Source: Dyella jiangningensis
GTDB taxonomy: Bacteria > Pseudomonadota > Gammaproteobacteria > Xanthomonadales > Rhodanobacteraceae
DNA: 64,000 nt
Assembly (NCBI GenBank): GCA_000632805.1
Contig: CP007444.1
Span: 1,426,001 to 1,490,000, forward strand
Reading direction: 5' to 3'
Shown here: piece after piece, positions 22,815-31,022 of the stretch
How positions within the stretch are numbered: the stretch's first letter is position 1
Layout: each line of letters opens with the position of its first letter
The notes under the pieces: model-generated
What the model saw: only the letters and a program-made list of their open reading frames with translations
Told to the model about the DNA's origin: nothing
Database searches by the model: none
Position numbers and translations under genes: made by a program

Positions 22815-22890
22815 TCAACATCTCCATGCAGCCCGCGCCGGTCCGGCGGGTTGGCCTCCGGGCCCAACGCAGGCTACACGGAGATGTTGA
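22815..22890. repeat. Inverted repeat of unknown role
   Basis: Perfect 11-bp arms TCAACATCTCC (22815-22825) and GGAGATGTTGA (22880-22890) enclose GC-rich inner complementary stretches, so about 76 nt could fold into one long hairpin. It lies between glmM and the oxygenase gene. There is no T-run, so a simple terminator is unlikely; a small RNA, leader structure or element remnant are possible. Confidence 0.55.
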
Positions 22891-22932
22891 GCGGCCTCCA
22901 AATGGACCGCACGCACTCCCTGTGGATTAGCC

Positions 22933-23868
22933 ATGAAGAAAGTTCCGACCCTCGACATCCGTCGATATGACACCGACCGCGCCGCTTTCGTTGCCGAGCT
23001 GGGCAATGCGTATCGCGAGTTCGGTTTCTGCTGCATCAGCGGCCACGGCATCCCGCGCGAACTGATCGACGGCGCCTACGACGCCTTCCAGCGCTTCTTC
23101 GCGCTGCCGACCGAAACCAAGATGAAGTATTACGTGGCCGGCTCCGGCGGCGCACGCGGCTACACGCCTTACAAGGTGGAGACGGCGAAGGACAGCAAGC
23201 ACGCCGACCTCAAGGAGTTCTGGCACATCGGTCGCGAGATCCCGCGCGACTCGAAGTTCGCGGAGGTCATGCCGCCGAACATCTGGCCGGAAGAAATCTC
23301 CAACTTCAAGCAAAACGGCTACGGCCTGTTCGAGGCGCTGGACCAGCTCGGCTCGCGCGTGCTGCGTGCGCTGGCATTGCACATCGACCTGCCCGAGCAC
23401 TTCTTCGACGACAAGATCGACCAGGGCAACTCCATCCTGCGTCCGATCCACTATCCGCCGATCACCGAAGACAACGTCCCCAACGTTCGCGCCGGTGCGC
23501 ATGAAGACATCAACTTCATCACGCTGCTGGTCGGCGCCAGCGCCGAAGGCCTGGAAGTGCTGACGCGCGAAGGCGAGTGGCTGCCGATCACCACCGAGGG
23601 CGACGCCATCGTGGTGAACATCGGCGACATGCTGCAGCGCCTGACCAACCACGTGTATCCGTCCACCTCGCATCGCGTGGTGAATCCGCAGAACGACAAC
23701 GCCCGCAAGCCGCGCTACTCGGTGCCGTACTTCCTGCATCCGAACCCGGACGTGGTGCTCGATCCGCTGCCGCAGACGATCACGGCTGACAACCCGAGTC
23801 GTTACGACACCAGCATTACGTCGCATGAGTACCTGCTGCAGCGCCTGCGCGAAATCAAGCTGATCTGA
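22933..23868 (+). CDS. Fe(II)/2-oxoglutarate-dependent oxygenase (isopenicillin N synthase-like family)
   Basis: 311 aa with the DIOX_N region (FGFCCISGHGIPRELIDGAY) and the double-stranded beta-helix oxygenase domain. Iron ligands are His190 and Asp192 (AGAHEDINF) and His247 (STSHRVVN). Arg261 with Ser263 (KPRYSVPYF) is the oxoglutarate-binding pair. Relatives hydroxylate or desaturate small molecules; the substrate here cannot be named. It stands alone and ends in a hairpin. Confidence 0.88.
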   Translation: MKKVPTLDIRRYDTDRAAFVAELGNAYREFGFCCISGHGIPRELIDGAYDAFQRFFALPTETKMKYYVAGSGGARGYTPYKVETAKDSKHADLKEFWHIGREIPRDSKFAEVMPPNIWPEEISNFKQNGYGLFEALDQLGSRVLRALALHIDLPEHFFDDKIDQGNSILRPIHYPPITEDNVPNVRAGAHEDINFITLLVGASAEGLEVLTREGEWLPITTEGDAIVVNIGDMLQRLTNHVYPSTSHRVVNPQNDNARKPRYSVPYFLHPNPDVVLDPLPQTITADNPSRYDTSITSHEYLLQRLREIKLI

Positions 23869-23875
23869 TCGCTCG

Positions 23876-23908
23876 CTTGCCCTCTCTATGTTTCATGGAG
23901 AGGGCAAG
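23876..23908 (+). terminator. Terminator-like hairpin after the oxygenase gene
   Basis: Stem CTTGCCCTCT / AGAGGGCAAG around a 13-nt loop (partly paired), followed by TTGCTTTTGC, 8 bp after the stop. Confidence 0.7.
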
Positions 23909-23959
23909 TTGCTTTTGCGCTTCGCAAACTCCGCCCTGCCGCTCGGCTCCTTTTTTCTT

Positions 23960-24440
23960 TTGTAGGAGCGCACCCGGTGCGCGATCGTCTTTCGCCGTAA
24001 TCTCTACACTATCGCCGCTCTTTAAATTGTGGGAGCGCACCCTGTGCGCGACAGCTTTTCGCACCGGTCTTCATCTTTTCGGATTTTGCGAGAGCGGACT
24101 TCAGCCTTCGGTTGCCAAGCGCCGCGAGGATGCCGCTTACGCAGCGGGCGTTTCGATCTCCTGCCGGAGCTCGAGTCACTTTTCTTTTGCTGGCCCAAAA
24201 GAAAAGTAACCCAAAGAAAACGGCCTTGAGAGCCAAGGCTCATGGCAGTACGAGGAATAGAAGCGTCGGAAGACTGAGGCCAGTCTTGGTGCGCTCGTTA
24301 CTACCTCGAGCGGAGCGGCTACACCGCAACGCGCCGTCGCGAAGAGGACTTAAAGCAACTTCGTTGGACGGTGGGGAAGTGTATCGGGTACCGCGATCCA
24401 TCTCCCTCTCCCCTCCGGGGAGAGGGCTGGGGTGAGGGGC
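23960..24440. repeat. Intergenic cluster of REP-type and other hairpin repeats
   Basis: The ~680 bp between the oxygenase gene and the next gene hold no credible gene. Seen here are two half-REP palindromes (TAGGAGCGCACCCGGTGCGC at ~23963 and GGGAGCGCACCCTGTGCGCG at ~24031), a hairpin CTTTTCTTTTG / CAAAAGAAAAG near 24180-24210, and a CCCTCTCCC-CTCC-GGGGAGAGGG palindrome at ~24401 related to the 179-bp repeats. Confidence 0.7.
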
Positions 24441-24549
24441 CAATCTTGCCTCAACGCCTCGCTGTCACCTCGACCACTCATGACTTGTGGTCGATCCGCA
24501 TCGATGATTTCGCCATTACCCTCGGCTCTCCGCCAAGGAGAGCTCCCTC

Positions 24550-25053
24550 ATGCGTCTCGCGCCTTTCGTGTGTGCCATCGGCCTGATGAGCGGCGGCGCC
24601 ATGGCCTCGCCCATCGACGCAGCCTTCCGTGACTTCGCCGCCCTGCAGGGCGAATGGACATGTCACGGCGTGTTTCCCGCAAGCGGCAAGACGATCGACT
24701 CCAACGTGCGCTTTGCACTCGACCTCGATGGCAAAGCCCTGGTCAAGCACCACGATGACACGTCGGCTCCGGCGCTCTATCACGCGTTGGAGGCCTGGGG
24801 TTTCGACGCCAAGAACCAGCGCTACAACGCAACCATCCTCGACAGCTTCGGGGGTGCGCGGCTGTTTTCGTCAGCGGGCTGGGCGGAGGGTCGGCTGGTC
24901 TGGCGTTCGGCGGCGGACGTGAAACCCGCGCAGCGCTTTACGTATGTGCGCGAAGGCCAAGATGGCCTTCGCATCGACTGGGAGCTGGAGCGTGACGGAG
25001 CTTTCGTGATCGGCGATACATTGCATTGCTCGCGTCGCAGCAGCGGTCAGTAA
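24550..25053 (+). CDS. Exported protein of unknown function (DUF1579-like pattern)
   Basis: 167 aa. The N-terminus APFVCAIGLMSGGAMASP is a signal peptide with an AMA-S type cleavage site. The mature part (FAALQGEWTCHG, WGFDAKNQRYNATILDSFGG, LRIDWELERDG) follows the ten-strand barrel pattern seen in DUF1579/nitrobindin-like proteins; that assignment is tentative. Two Cys residues (in EWTCHG and TLHCSRR) could pair in the periplasm. GGAGAG precedes the ATG. Its last 7 bp overlap the convergent SDR gene. Confidence 0.65.
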   Translation: MRLAPFVCAIGLMSGGAMASPIDAAFRDFAALQGEWTCHGVFPASGKTIDSNVRFALDLDGKALVKHHDDTSAPALYHALEAWGFDAKNQRYNATILDSFGGARLFSSAGWAEGRLVWRSAADVKPAQRFTYVREGQDGLRIDWELERDGAFVIGDTLHCSRRSSGQ

Positions 25054-25862
25054 CTTGTTTCCAGTGCGCGGTATCGCTTCGACTCGCGCGCCGACAGCCA
25101 CAGCGTCAGTCGATCGGGCAGCAGCTTGGTCAGCGCCTTGATGAAGCGATTGACGCCGCCCGTCACGTGCACGATCTCGCCGCGCTCGACCGCGTCATAG
25201 CCCTCGCGCACTACGGTTTCCGCGGTCTGCCACATGAAGGCGGGCAGCTTGTTCATCAGCTCGCGGGTACCGGTCACATCGTGGAACTCCGACCAGGTGA
25301 AGCCCGGGCACAGCGCGCTGACATGCACACCCAGATGCCGGTTCTCCAGCGCGAGCGATTGCGAGAACTTGATCAGGTAGGCCTTGCTCGCCGCATAAAG
25401 CGTATGGCCTGCGGATCCCGGCACATGTCCGGCCAATGAGGCCACATTGATGATGCGGCCATAACCGCGCTCGCGCATGCCGGGCAACAGACGCCAGGCA
25501 AGTTCGGTGGGGGCAGTCATCAGGACCCGGACGAAGGCCTCGTGGGTGGCCCATGCATTCGCCTCGAACGTGCCCGGCACGCCGTAACCGGCATTGTTGA
25601 TCAGCCAGTCCACCGCCAGACCACGTTGCGTGATGGCGTCGCACAGTTGCTGCGCGGCCTGCGGATCGGCCAGATCGGCGGGAAACACGGTCACCGTCGA
25701 GCCATGCCGGGTCCGCAGGTCATCGGCCAGCGATTCCAGGCGCTCGGCACGCCGGGCGGTCAGTATGAGATCGTGGCCACGTGCCGCCAGGTCGCGGGCA
25801 AAGGCGGCGCCGATGCCGGCGGAAGCGCCAGTGACAAGCGTGAGTGGGCGGGCTGGCGGCAT
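25047..25862 (-). CDS. Short-chain dehydrogenase/reductase
   Basis: 271 aa from the ATG at 25862. Classical SDR features are present: LVTGASAGIGAAFARDLA (nucleotide site), LINNAGYG, INVASLAG with the catalytic Ser, and YAASKAYLIKF with the catalytic Tyr and Lys. The C-terminal extension resembles YqjQ/DltE-like SDRs. The substrate is unknown. It is divergent from tpiA across ~120 bp. Confidence 0.88.
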   Translation of the reverse strand: MPPARPLTLVTGASAGIGAAFARDLAARGHDLILTARRAERLESLADDLRTRHGSTVTVFPADLADPQAAQQLCDAITQRGLAVDWLINNAGYGVPGTFEANAWATHEAFVRVLMTAPTELAWRLLPGMRERGYGRIINVASLAGHVPGSAGHTLYAASKAYLIKFSQSLALENRHLGVHVSALCPGFTWSEFHDVTGTRELMNKLPAFMWQTAETVVREGYDAVERGEIVHVTGGVNRFIKALTKLLPDRLTLWLSARESKRYRALETSY

Positions 25863-25984
25863 CAACTGGTCTCCTTGTGGTTTGGTGGATTTTTGCCCTT
25901 CAGGCAATGGGTTGTCGATGGTGGCATTGCCGATGGCAAGGTCGCTCGTTATGCTTTCGGGTTTACACGCAACGGAATAGCGAT

Positions 25985-26734
25985 ATGCGCAAGAAGCTCG
26001 TCGCGGGCAACTGGAAGATGCATGGTAGCCGCAGCATGGCCACCGCCCTGGTCGGCGATATCGTTGCTGCGCTGCCGTCCGCCATCGACGTGGCCGTGTT
26101 TCCGCCATTCCCTTATCTGGGTGAACTGGCCATCCAGCACGCCGGTTCCGGCCTGGGCTTCGGCGCGCAGGATGTGAGCGAGCACGACGGGCAGGGCGCC
26201 TATACCGGCGAAGTGTCGGCCGCGATGCTGGCCGATGTGGGCGCGCAATGGGTCATCGTGGGCCACTCCGAGCGTCGCCAATACCATCATGAGACCGACA
26301 AGAAGGTCGCGCACAAATTTGCCGCCGCACGCGCCGGCGGGCTCACGCCGATCCTATGCGTGGGCGAGACGCTGGCCGAGCGCGATGCCAATCTCACCGA
26401 AGCGGTCGTGGCCCGGCAGCTCAAGGCCGTGATCGAGCACAACGGCATCGCCAGCTTCGATACCGCAATCATTGCCTACGAGCCGATCTGGGCCATTGGC
26501 ACCGGCCGCACCGCCACGCCGGAGCAGGCACAGCATGTGCATGCATTCATCCGTAGCCAACTCGAAAAAGAAGATGCTATGATTGCCCGTCTGACCCGGC
26601 TGCTTTATGGCGGCAGTGTCAAAGCGGCGAATGCTGCGGACTTGTTCGCGCAGTCGGACGTGGATGGAGGATTGATCGGGGGCGCCTCGCTGGCAGCTGC
26701 CGATTTCCTGGGAATCTGCGCTGCGGCGCACTAA
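25985..26734 (+). CDS. tpiA: Triosephosphate isomerase
   Basis: 249 aa. Lys11 in GNWKMHG, His in IVGHSERRQYH, the catalytic Glu in AYEPIWAIGTG (loop 6 follows) and the phosphate-binding YGGSVKAAN are all intact. It interconverts dihydroxyacetone phosphate and glyceraldehyde-3-phosphate. secG follows after 24 bp, the usual pairing. Confidence 0.97.
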   Translation: MRKKLVAGNWKMHGSRSMATALVGDIVAALPSAIDVAVFPPFPYLGELAIQHAGSGLGFGAQDVSEHDGQGAYTGEVSAAMLADVGAQWVIVGHSERRQYHHETDKKVAHKFAAARAGGLTPILCVGETLAERDANLTEAVVARQLKAVIEHNGIASFDTAIIAYEPIWAIGTGRTATPEQAQHVHAFIRSQLEKEDAMIARLTRLLYGGSVKAANAADLFAQSDVDGGLIGGASLAAADFLGICAAAH

Positions 26735-26758
26735 GCGCTACGGACTCTTTAGAGAACC

Positions 26759-27205
26759 ATGTTCGTCATCTTCAGCGTCTTCTACATCTTGATCGCCGCG
26801 GCGATGATCGTGCTGATCCTCATGCAGCGCGGCGCCGGCGCGGACGCGGGCTCCGGTTTCGGCGGCGGTGCTTCCGCCACCGTGTTCGGTGCGCGCGGCT
26901 CGTCGAGCTTCCTCACCCGCACCACGGGTGTGCTCGCCGCCCTGTTCTTTGCGCTCAGCCTTGGCATGGGTATCTACCTCGGCCATCACGGTGCACCGCA
27001 GACCTCGAACGGTAGCGATCTTGGCGTGATGTCCGGTCTTGCCAACAAGCCGGCCGCAACGCAGAATGCGCAGCCCGCCGCTCCGGCCAACGCGGAAATT
27101 CCGCAGGCCACGAAGCCGGCAAGCCAGGGTGACGTCCCGGCAGCCACCGCTCCGGCCAAGGCCGCCAGCGATGTGCCGCCCGCGACGGAACCGAAGAAGA
27201 ACTAA
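26759..27205 (+). CDS. secG: Preprotein translocase subunit SecG
   Basis: 148 aa: two membrane helices (about 2-22 and 53-75) joined by the SecG loop LMQRGAGADAGSGFGGGASA and VFGARGSSSFLTRTT. A long Ala/Pro/Lys-rich cytoplasmic tail makes it longer than E. coli SecG (110 aa), as is common in Xanthomonadales. SecG aids SecYE during export. tRNA-Leu starts 11 bp downstream and may be cotranscribed. Confidence 0.95.
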   Translation: MFVIFSVFYILIAAAMIVLILMQRGAGADAGSGFGGGASATVFGARGSSSFLTRTTGVLAALFFALSLGMGIYLGHHGAPQTSNGSDLGVMSGLANKPAATQNAQPAAPANAEIPQATKPASQGDVPAATAPAKAASDVPPATEPKKN

Positions 27206-27216
27206 GCAAGACACCT

Positions 27217-27301
27217 GCCCAGGTGGCGGAATTGGTAGACGCACTACCTTGAGGTGGTAGCGCCGAGAGGCGTGGGGGTTCGAGTCCCCCCTTGGGCACC
27301 A
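27217..27301 (+). tRNA. tRNA-Leu (anticodon GAG)
   Basis: 85 nt including CCA. The acceptor stem GCCCAGG pairs with CTTGGGC (one G-T pair). D-arm GGCGGAATTGGTAGACGC; anticodon stem CTACC/GGTAG with loop TTGAGGT, giving anticodon GAG. It has a variable arm of class II type, and the T-arm GGGGGTTCGAGTCCCCC. It reads CUU/CUC Leu codons. Confidence 0.96.
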
Positions 27302-27345
27302 TATAGAAGTTTCGGGACGTTGCTCATAGTCCGGAAACGATAAAG

Positions 27346-27371
27346 AAACCCGCCACTAGGCGGGTTTTTTT
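27346..27371 (+). terminator. Rho-independent terminator after tRNA-Leu
   Basis: Stem AAACCCGCC / GGCGGGTTT with loop ACTA, then a T-run. It closes the tpiA-secG-tRNA unit. The next ~225 bp, to the accessory region, show no gene. Confidence 0.88.
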
Positions 27372-27597
27372 GTGCTTGATTGTCCAGAGGCATTCAAACT
27401 GGTTGGCGTTTCCGTGGGCGTTCAAGTCGCGCCAATCAAGTGGGAGAGCAGCTGGCCCTAAATGCATCGGTCCGATGTATGTCCATTCGATGGAGGGCAT
27501 TGCCTGTCGAGGCTTTGCCGTCCATATTCTTGGGCGCAGCCCGATCCGCAGGGGCCGGTTGCATCGCTCAAAGTTCTTCGGCGCAAAAGGGGGCGCA

Positions 27598-27906
27598 GTG
27601 GCACTCAATAGCAAGGTGTTGCTTTGTGCTTTGGTGATGCTATCGCTCACCGTCGGAGCTTACGAGGCTGCGCTTTTCCGCGCTGGCTACCATGCTGGAT
27701 TGCGATTCCAGGCGACTTGGTCGCTTGTCTTTCTGGTGCTTCTCGTACTTTGGGTGGACATGGATTGCCGTATGGATGACGCCATCGGGAGGATGGATCA
27801 TGATGTTGCATCGTTGTTTGAGGGTATTTGGTGGCTTCCTGGCCGCATGGTTTGCGAGCCCCTTAGTGCTAGCGATCGAAGCGCATACCAAGCCATTGTT
27901 CGATGA
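27598..27906 (+). CDS. Small membrane protein of the accessory region
   Basis: 102 aa from a GTG at 27598 preceded by AAAGGGGGC. Two hydrophobic segments (about 6-24 and 36-53: LLCALVMLSLTVGAY and WSLVFLVLLVLW) are followed by a polar tail. The last third overlaps the next gene in another frame by about 107 bp, so the C-terminus or the neighbour's start may be wrong. No family recognised. Confidence 0.45.
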   Translation: MALNSKVLLCALVMLSLTVGAYEAALFRAGYHAGLRFQATWSLVFLVLLVLWVDMDCRMDDAIGRMDHDVASLFEGIWWLPGRMVCEPLSASDRSAYQAIVR

Positions 27907-28597
27907 ACAGTTTGCAAGCAACGTGGCGACGATGCTGGCTGGCCGAGCAACGGGCAGTCATAACTTCTCCATTTCCGGCATCTATTTCGAGCCCGCAGCC
28001 CGCGAATGGGTGATCCAGATTGACGCCGAGGTCGATACCCGGACCGCGAAGCATTTCGTGGCTCGAGTAAACGAATCCACAGCTCTCGCGTGTCTTGAGG
28101 CCACCCCATCTGTGGGTTGCGTTGCCAAAGAAGATATCCACCAACAGGTGACGACAGCCCGACAGAAAGTGGAGGCACTTGAGCTCGCCAAGAAGTATCC
28201 CGCTCCCGACTTGCAGCAGCTGACGGAGGCCGTCCTGCGATATCAGGTGAATGCTGATCGGCCCGGTAACAGAGCCGCGCCAAAAGCCCGTTACTTCGTG
28301 AGCATGCCATCGCCGAACACCGAAGGAGCAGTAGATCTTCCGCCGGAGACTCTTGCCAAACTTCGAAAGGACGATATTGAAGCCTTTCCAGGGAGCACTT
28401 GGACACAGGGCGCGTCGAACGGCTCCATGGCCATACGCTTTGCTGTGGGCCTTCCGATTCGTCGTCCGGATGGTAACTATGACGTGACTTACAGCTACTA
28501 CTGCGGGCCCCTCTGCGCGGGCTGGTACACGGCCGTGGTAGCGCACGACGCTTTTGGGTGGCGCGTGGTCTCTTCGGTCATGAATGCCGTCTCCTGA
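27800..28597 (+). CDS. Exported protein of unknown function
   Basis: 265 aa from the ATG at 27800, chosen for the upstream GGGAGGAT. It has a signal peptide (GGFLAAWFASPLVLAIEA). The mature chain has SHNFSISGIYFEPAAREWVI, a coiled Gln/Glu-rich stretch near 125-150, and Cys pairs in LACLEATPSVGCV and YYCGPLCAGWY that suggest periplasmic disulfides. G+C is lower than in the core genes. It is the gene just upstream of the first palindromic site of the array. Confidence 0.65.
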   Translation: MMLHRCLRVFGGFLAAWFASPLVLAIEAHTKPLFDEQFASNVATMLAGRATGSHNFSISGIYFEPAAREWVIQIDAEVDTRTAKHFVARVNESTALACLEATPSVGCVAKEDIHQQVTTARQKVEALELAKKYPAPDLQQLTEAVLRYQVNADRPGNRAAPKARYFVSMPSPNTEGAVDLPPETLAKLRKDDIEAFPGSTWTQGASNGSMAIRFAVGLPIRRPDGNYDVTYSYYCGPLCAGWYTAVVAHDAFGWRVVSSVMNAVS

Positions 28598-28635
28598 AGG
28601 AGCCATCACGAGCAGTCGAGTAAGTGCCAATTGGG

Positions 28636-28665
28636 GCTGTCCGCTCCCGACCCACAGCGGACTGT
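28636..28665 (+). repeat. Cassette palindrome, site 1
   Basis: Arms GTCCGCT (28639-28645) and AGCGGAC (28656-28662) around CCCGACCCAC. It is 42 bp after one stop codon and 32 bp before the next start. Confidence 0.8.
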
Positions 28666-28693
28666 TCTTGGTTCGGGTCGCAGGAGTGGTTAG

Positions 28694-29185
28694 ATGAAAT
28701 GCGTTCCGAAGCTGGCTCTCGCGTCGACCCTGGCGTTCAGTGCCATGGCGTTGGCTCACGCGGATAGCATTCAGGGCATAAGTCAGCATCAGGCCGACAT
28801 GCTGCTGGCCGTGCTTCAGAAGAAGGCCGCTCCCCTTAGCCTGTCAGGACAAATTCGACCCCTGCCACCAGGCGAACTGGACCCAATATTGGCGACCACC
28901 GGCATTCATTGTGTTTTGCCGAGTGCCAACGAGCTGTATTACAGCGTCCGATATATCGTCGGAACGGGCAGCGCTGCCCGCCGGACAATTTTTGCGTTTA
29001 CCGTGTCGCCTGCTGTGCCAGTCGGGCAGGGGTCAATCGATATCGTGCGCCTGCTCAATGGTAGGAAGGTGACGCAATACTGGGTTTGGCACGCATCAAG
29101 GCCACCTGGTAAGGAGCGCCCCGCTGACCCAGGGATTGTCGCTGACTTCGTTTCGCGAACTCCCTCCGCGTGCGTGCTCCCTTGA
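28694..29185 (+). CDS. Exported protein of unknown function (cassette gene)
   Basis: 163 aa. Signal peptide LALASTLAFSAMALAHADS with an AHA-D cleavage site. The mature protein has one Cys in TGIHCVLPS and one near the C-terminus (TPSACVLP), a possible disulfide. It is a single gene between palindromic sites 1 and 2, with no recognised domain. Confidence 0.65.
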   Translation: MKCVPKLALASTLAFSAMALAHADSIQGISQHQADMLLAVLQKKAAPLSLSGQIRPLPPGELDPILATTGIHCVLPSANELYYSVRYIVGTGSAARRTIFAFTVSPAVPVGQGSIDIVRLLNGRKVTQYWVWHASRPPGKERPADPGIVADFVSRTPSACVLP

Positions 29186-29212
29186 AGGAAGGAATGTGCA
29201 AATTGCCTTTTT

Positions 29213-29240
29213 TAGTCCGCTTCCGACCCAATGCAGACAT
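29213..29240 (+). repeat. Cassette palindrome, site 2
   Basis: GTCCGCT at 29215, loop TCCGACCCAA, right arm TGCAGACAT. Same orientation as site 1; lies 29 bp after a stop codon. Confidence 0.78.
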
Positions 29241-29296
29241 AGTCGAAGACGATAGGTCGACCACTTTTCAAATAAGAGCCGCAGGACCTTTGCCAA

Positions 29297-29680
29297 ATGC
29301 CCTGGATGACTTCAAACGTTGACGCTCTGCGAGATTTCGAAGTGGAGGCCATACGCATATTGGCCGCAGGGATTCTGTCGGACGAGCAGATCGAGGGGCT
29401 AAAGAGTCTCAAAGTGCCGGCTCGCTTCGAGTACACCGGTTGCGGCTATTTCCTTACGGTGGCCGACCCAGAGCTTCCGGCTGAACGGCTCACCTTGAGC
29501 GTGCCGCCCATCATTGGCACAGCCGACGATGTCGTTAGTGGGTTCGTCGTGTTCCTTGGGGAACACGAGCCAACCCTCGAGTGCCATACATGGGGCGTCG
29601 TCGACGTACCCGACGACTTTCGTCAGAGAGACGTACTTGTCCAGCAGCCGAGCCCTGAAACCTTCATAAGACCGCTGTAG
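29297..29680 (+). CDS. Hypothetical protein (cassette gene)
   Basis: 127 aa, soluble, acidic, without signal peptide or membrane segment. A helical first third (VDALRDFEVEAIRILAAGIL) leads to a strand-rich domain (ARFEYTGCGYFLTVADPELP, TWGVVDVPDDF). No family is recognised with confidence. The stop codon is 5 bp before the left half of palindromic site 3. Confidence 0.6.
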   Translation: MPWMTSNVDALRDFEVEAIRILAAGILSDEQIEGLKSLKVPARFEYTGCGYFLTVADPELPAERLTLSVPPIIGTADDVVSGFVVFLGEHEPTLECHTWGVVDVPDDFRQRDVLVQQPSPETFIRPL

Positions 29681-29683
29681 GGT

Positions 29684-29699
29684 AATGTCTGCTTCCGAC
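29684..29699 (+). repeat. Cassette palindrome, site 3 (left half; split by two insertions)
   Basis: AATGTCTGCTTCCGAC is the left arm and half-loop. The next part, ACCCAAAGC, is at 30929-30937 beyond IS30 copy A, and the last part, GGACATT, at 32313-32319 beyond the IS1111-type element. Rejoined, the three pieces give a complete site. Confidence 0.85.
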
Positions 29700-30928
29700 G
29701 GCGGCCTCAACCGGTCGATGCAACAGCTTGTTGAAAACGTTGGGCCGGCGTTTCGAAGTCCAACGTTTCTCGCGGCCTTTCGTTCAATTCCCTAGCGACG
29801 GCATTGAGCTTCGCCTGGGTGATACCCGAGACATCCATGCCCTTGGGAAAGTACTGCCTCAGCAAGCCGTTGGTGTTCTCGTTAGAACCACGCTGCCACG
29901 GATGGTACGGGTCACAAAAGTAGACCTGGATGTCGGTGGCCAAGGTAAAGCGATGATGGTCCGCCATCTCCGATCCCCGATCCCACGTCAGCGACCTATA
30001 GAGCTCCCGAGGTAGCTTATGCGCGTGCTTGATTAGTGCATTGATCACCGTCTCTGTATCGCGCCGATCAACCTTGACCAGCATCACGTAACGCGTCTTG
30101 CGTTCGACCAGGGTGGCGATCTGACTGTTCTTGTTGCCAAAGAGCAAGTCACCCTCCCAGTGACCGGGCACCGCACGGCCCTCGACACACGCCGGTCGCT
30201 CGCTGATAGAGACAGTGCCGGTGATCCTTCCGTGGTCGTCGGTCTTCTGCGTGTGATGACGCGAACGACGCATCGCGCGCGAGCGTCGCAGATGCGCGAG
30301 GAGCTCCTTTTTAAGGGCTCCCCGGGACTGAATGTAGAGCGTGCGATAGATCGTCTCGTGTGACACCTGACAACTCATATCGTCGGGGTAACAGTGCTTC
30401 AACCACCCTGCAATCTGCTGCGGCGCCCAATGGAGCCGGAGCCTGGCCGCCACCCATCGCGCCAAACCCCGATGCGTGGCCAGCTTACAGAGCTTGGGGC
30501 GTCGTGCTCTAGCCCAGGCCGCCTCGTCTGCCTGGCTGGCACGATACGCCAGCGGACCGCCGTTGCGAGCAATCTCACGACTGATGGTCGAGGGAGCGCG
30601 CTGCAGTGAGAGGGCAATGGCGCGGATGCCATGCCCTGCCACCAGAGCGCGTGAAATGCCCTCCCGCTCAGCCAACGTCAACGCGCGCGGCGAACGTCGA
30701 CGCCGCGGTGGACGGATGCCGCCAGAAGCCGCGAGAATCTCGCGAACCGACGAGTGGTGCCGATCAAACAGCCGCGCGATCGAATGCAGCGAGTCACCCC
30801 GCTGCCAGCGATCCCACATCTGGGACTTCTGCTCTTCGGTGTAATAGATGCGGGTACGGTGTCTCATCTGCAACACTCCTGCTGCTTGCGCAGTCGTTAG
30901 TGTGTTGCATCGACCGGTTGAGGCCGCC
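29700..30928 (-). mobile_element. IS30-family insertion sequence, copy A
   Basis: 1229 bp with imperfect terminal inverted repeats (GGCGGCCTCAACCGGTCGAT at the left, its complement at the right). The host dinucleotide AC is duplicated (TCCGAC left, ACCCAAAGC right), matching the 2-3 bp duplications of IS30 elements. It sits in the loop of a cassette palindrome and is nearly identical to copy B at 38672-39900. Confidence 0.92.
29707..30867 (-). CDS. IS30-family transposase
   Basis: 386 aa from the ATG at 30867. N-terminal helix-turn-helix regions (MWDRWQRGDSLHSIARLFDR and SRALVAGHGIRAIALSLQRA) bind the ends. The DDE catalytic residues are in VPGHWEGDLLFG, LTWDRGSEMA and the GSNENTNGLLRQYFPKGMD segment, a signature of this family. 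The frame is intact. A longer in-frame start would run outside the element and is rejected. Confidence 0.93.
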   Translation of the reverse strand: MRHRTRIYYTEEQKSQMWDRWQRGDSLHSIARLFDRHHSSVREILAASGGIRPPRRRRSPRALTLAEREGISRALVAGHGIRAIALSLQRAPSTISREIARNGGPLAYRASQADEAAWARARRPKLCKLATHRGLARWVAARLRLHWAPQQIAGWLKHCYPDDMSCQVSHETIYRTLYIQSRGALKKELLAHLRRSRAMRRSRHHTQKTDDHGRITGTVSISERPACVEGRAVPGHWEGDLLFGNKNSQIATLVERKTRYVMLVKVDRRDTETVINALIKHAHKLPRELYRSLTWDRGSEMADHHRFTLATDIQVYFCDPYHPWQRGSNENTNGLLRQYFPKGMDVSGITQAKLNAVARELNERPRETLDFETPAQRFQQAVASTG

Positions 30929-31022
30929 ACCCAAAGCAATGAGATGGACTCCTCCCCGTCTTCGGCATCGAGTGCCAGACTGGAAGCGATCGAACCAGTC
31001 GCTGGCGAAGAGGAGTCCACCC

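Noticed and set aside
27217..27345. Phage-type attachment site at the tRNA-Leu 3' end
   Set aside because: No repeat of the T-arm or acceptor sequence was found downstream within the window, and no integrase gene is present.
29707..31020. IS30 copy A transposase starting beyond the element's end
   Set aside because: The longer start lies inside the neighbouring IS1111-type element; copies B and C show the start at the position equal to 30867.
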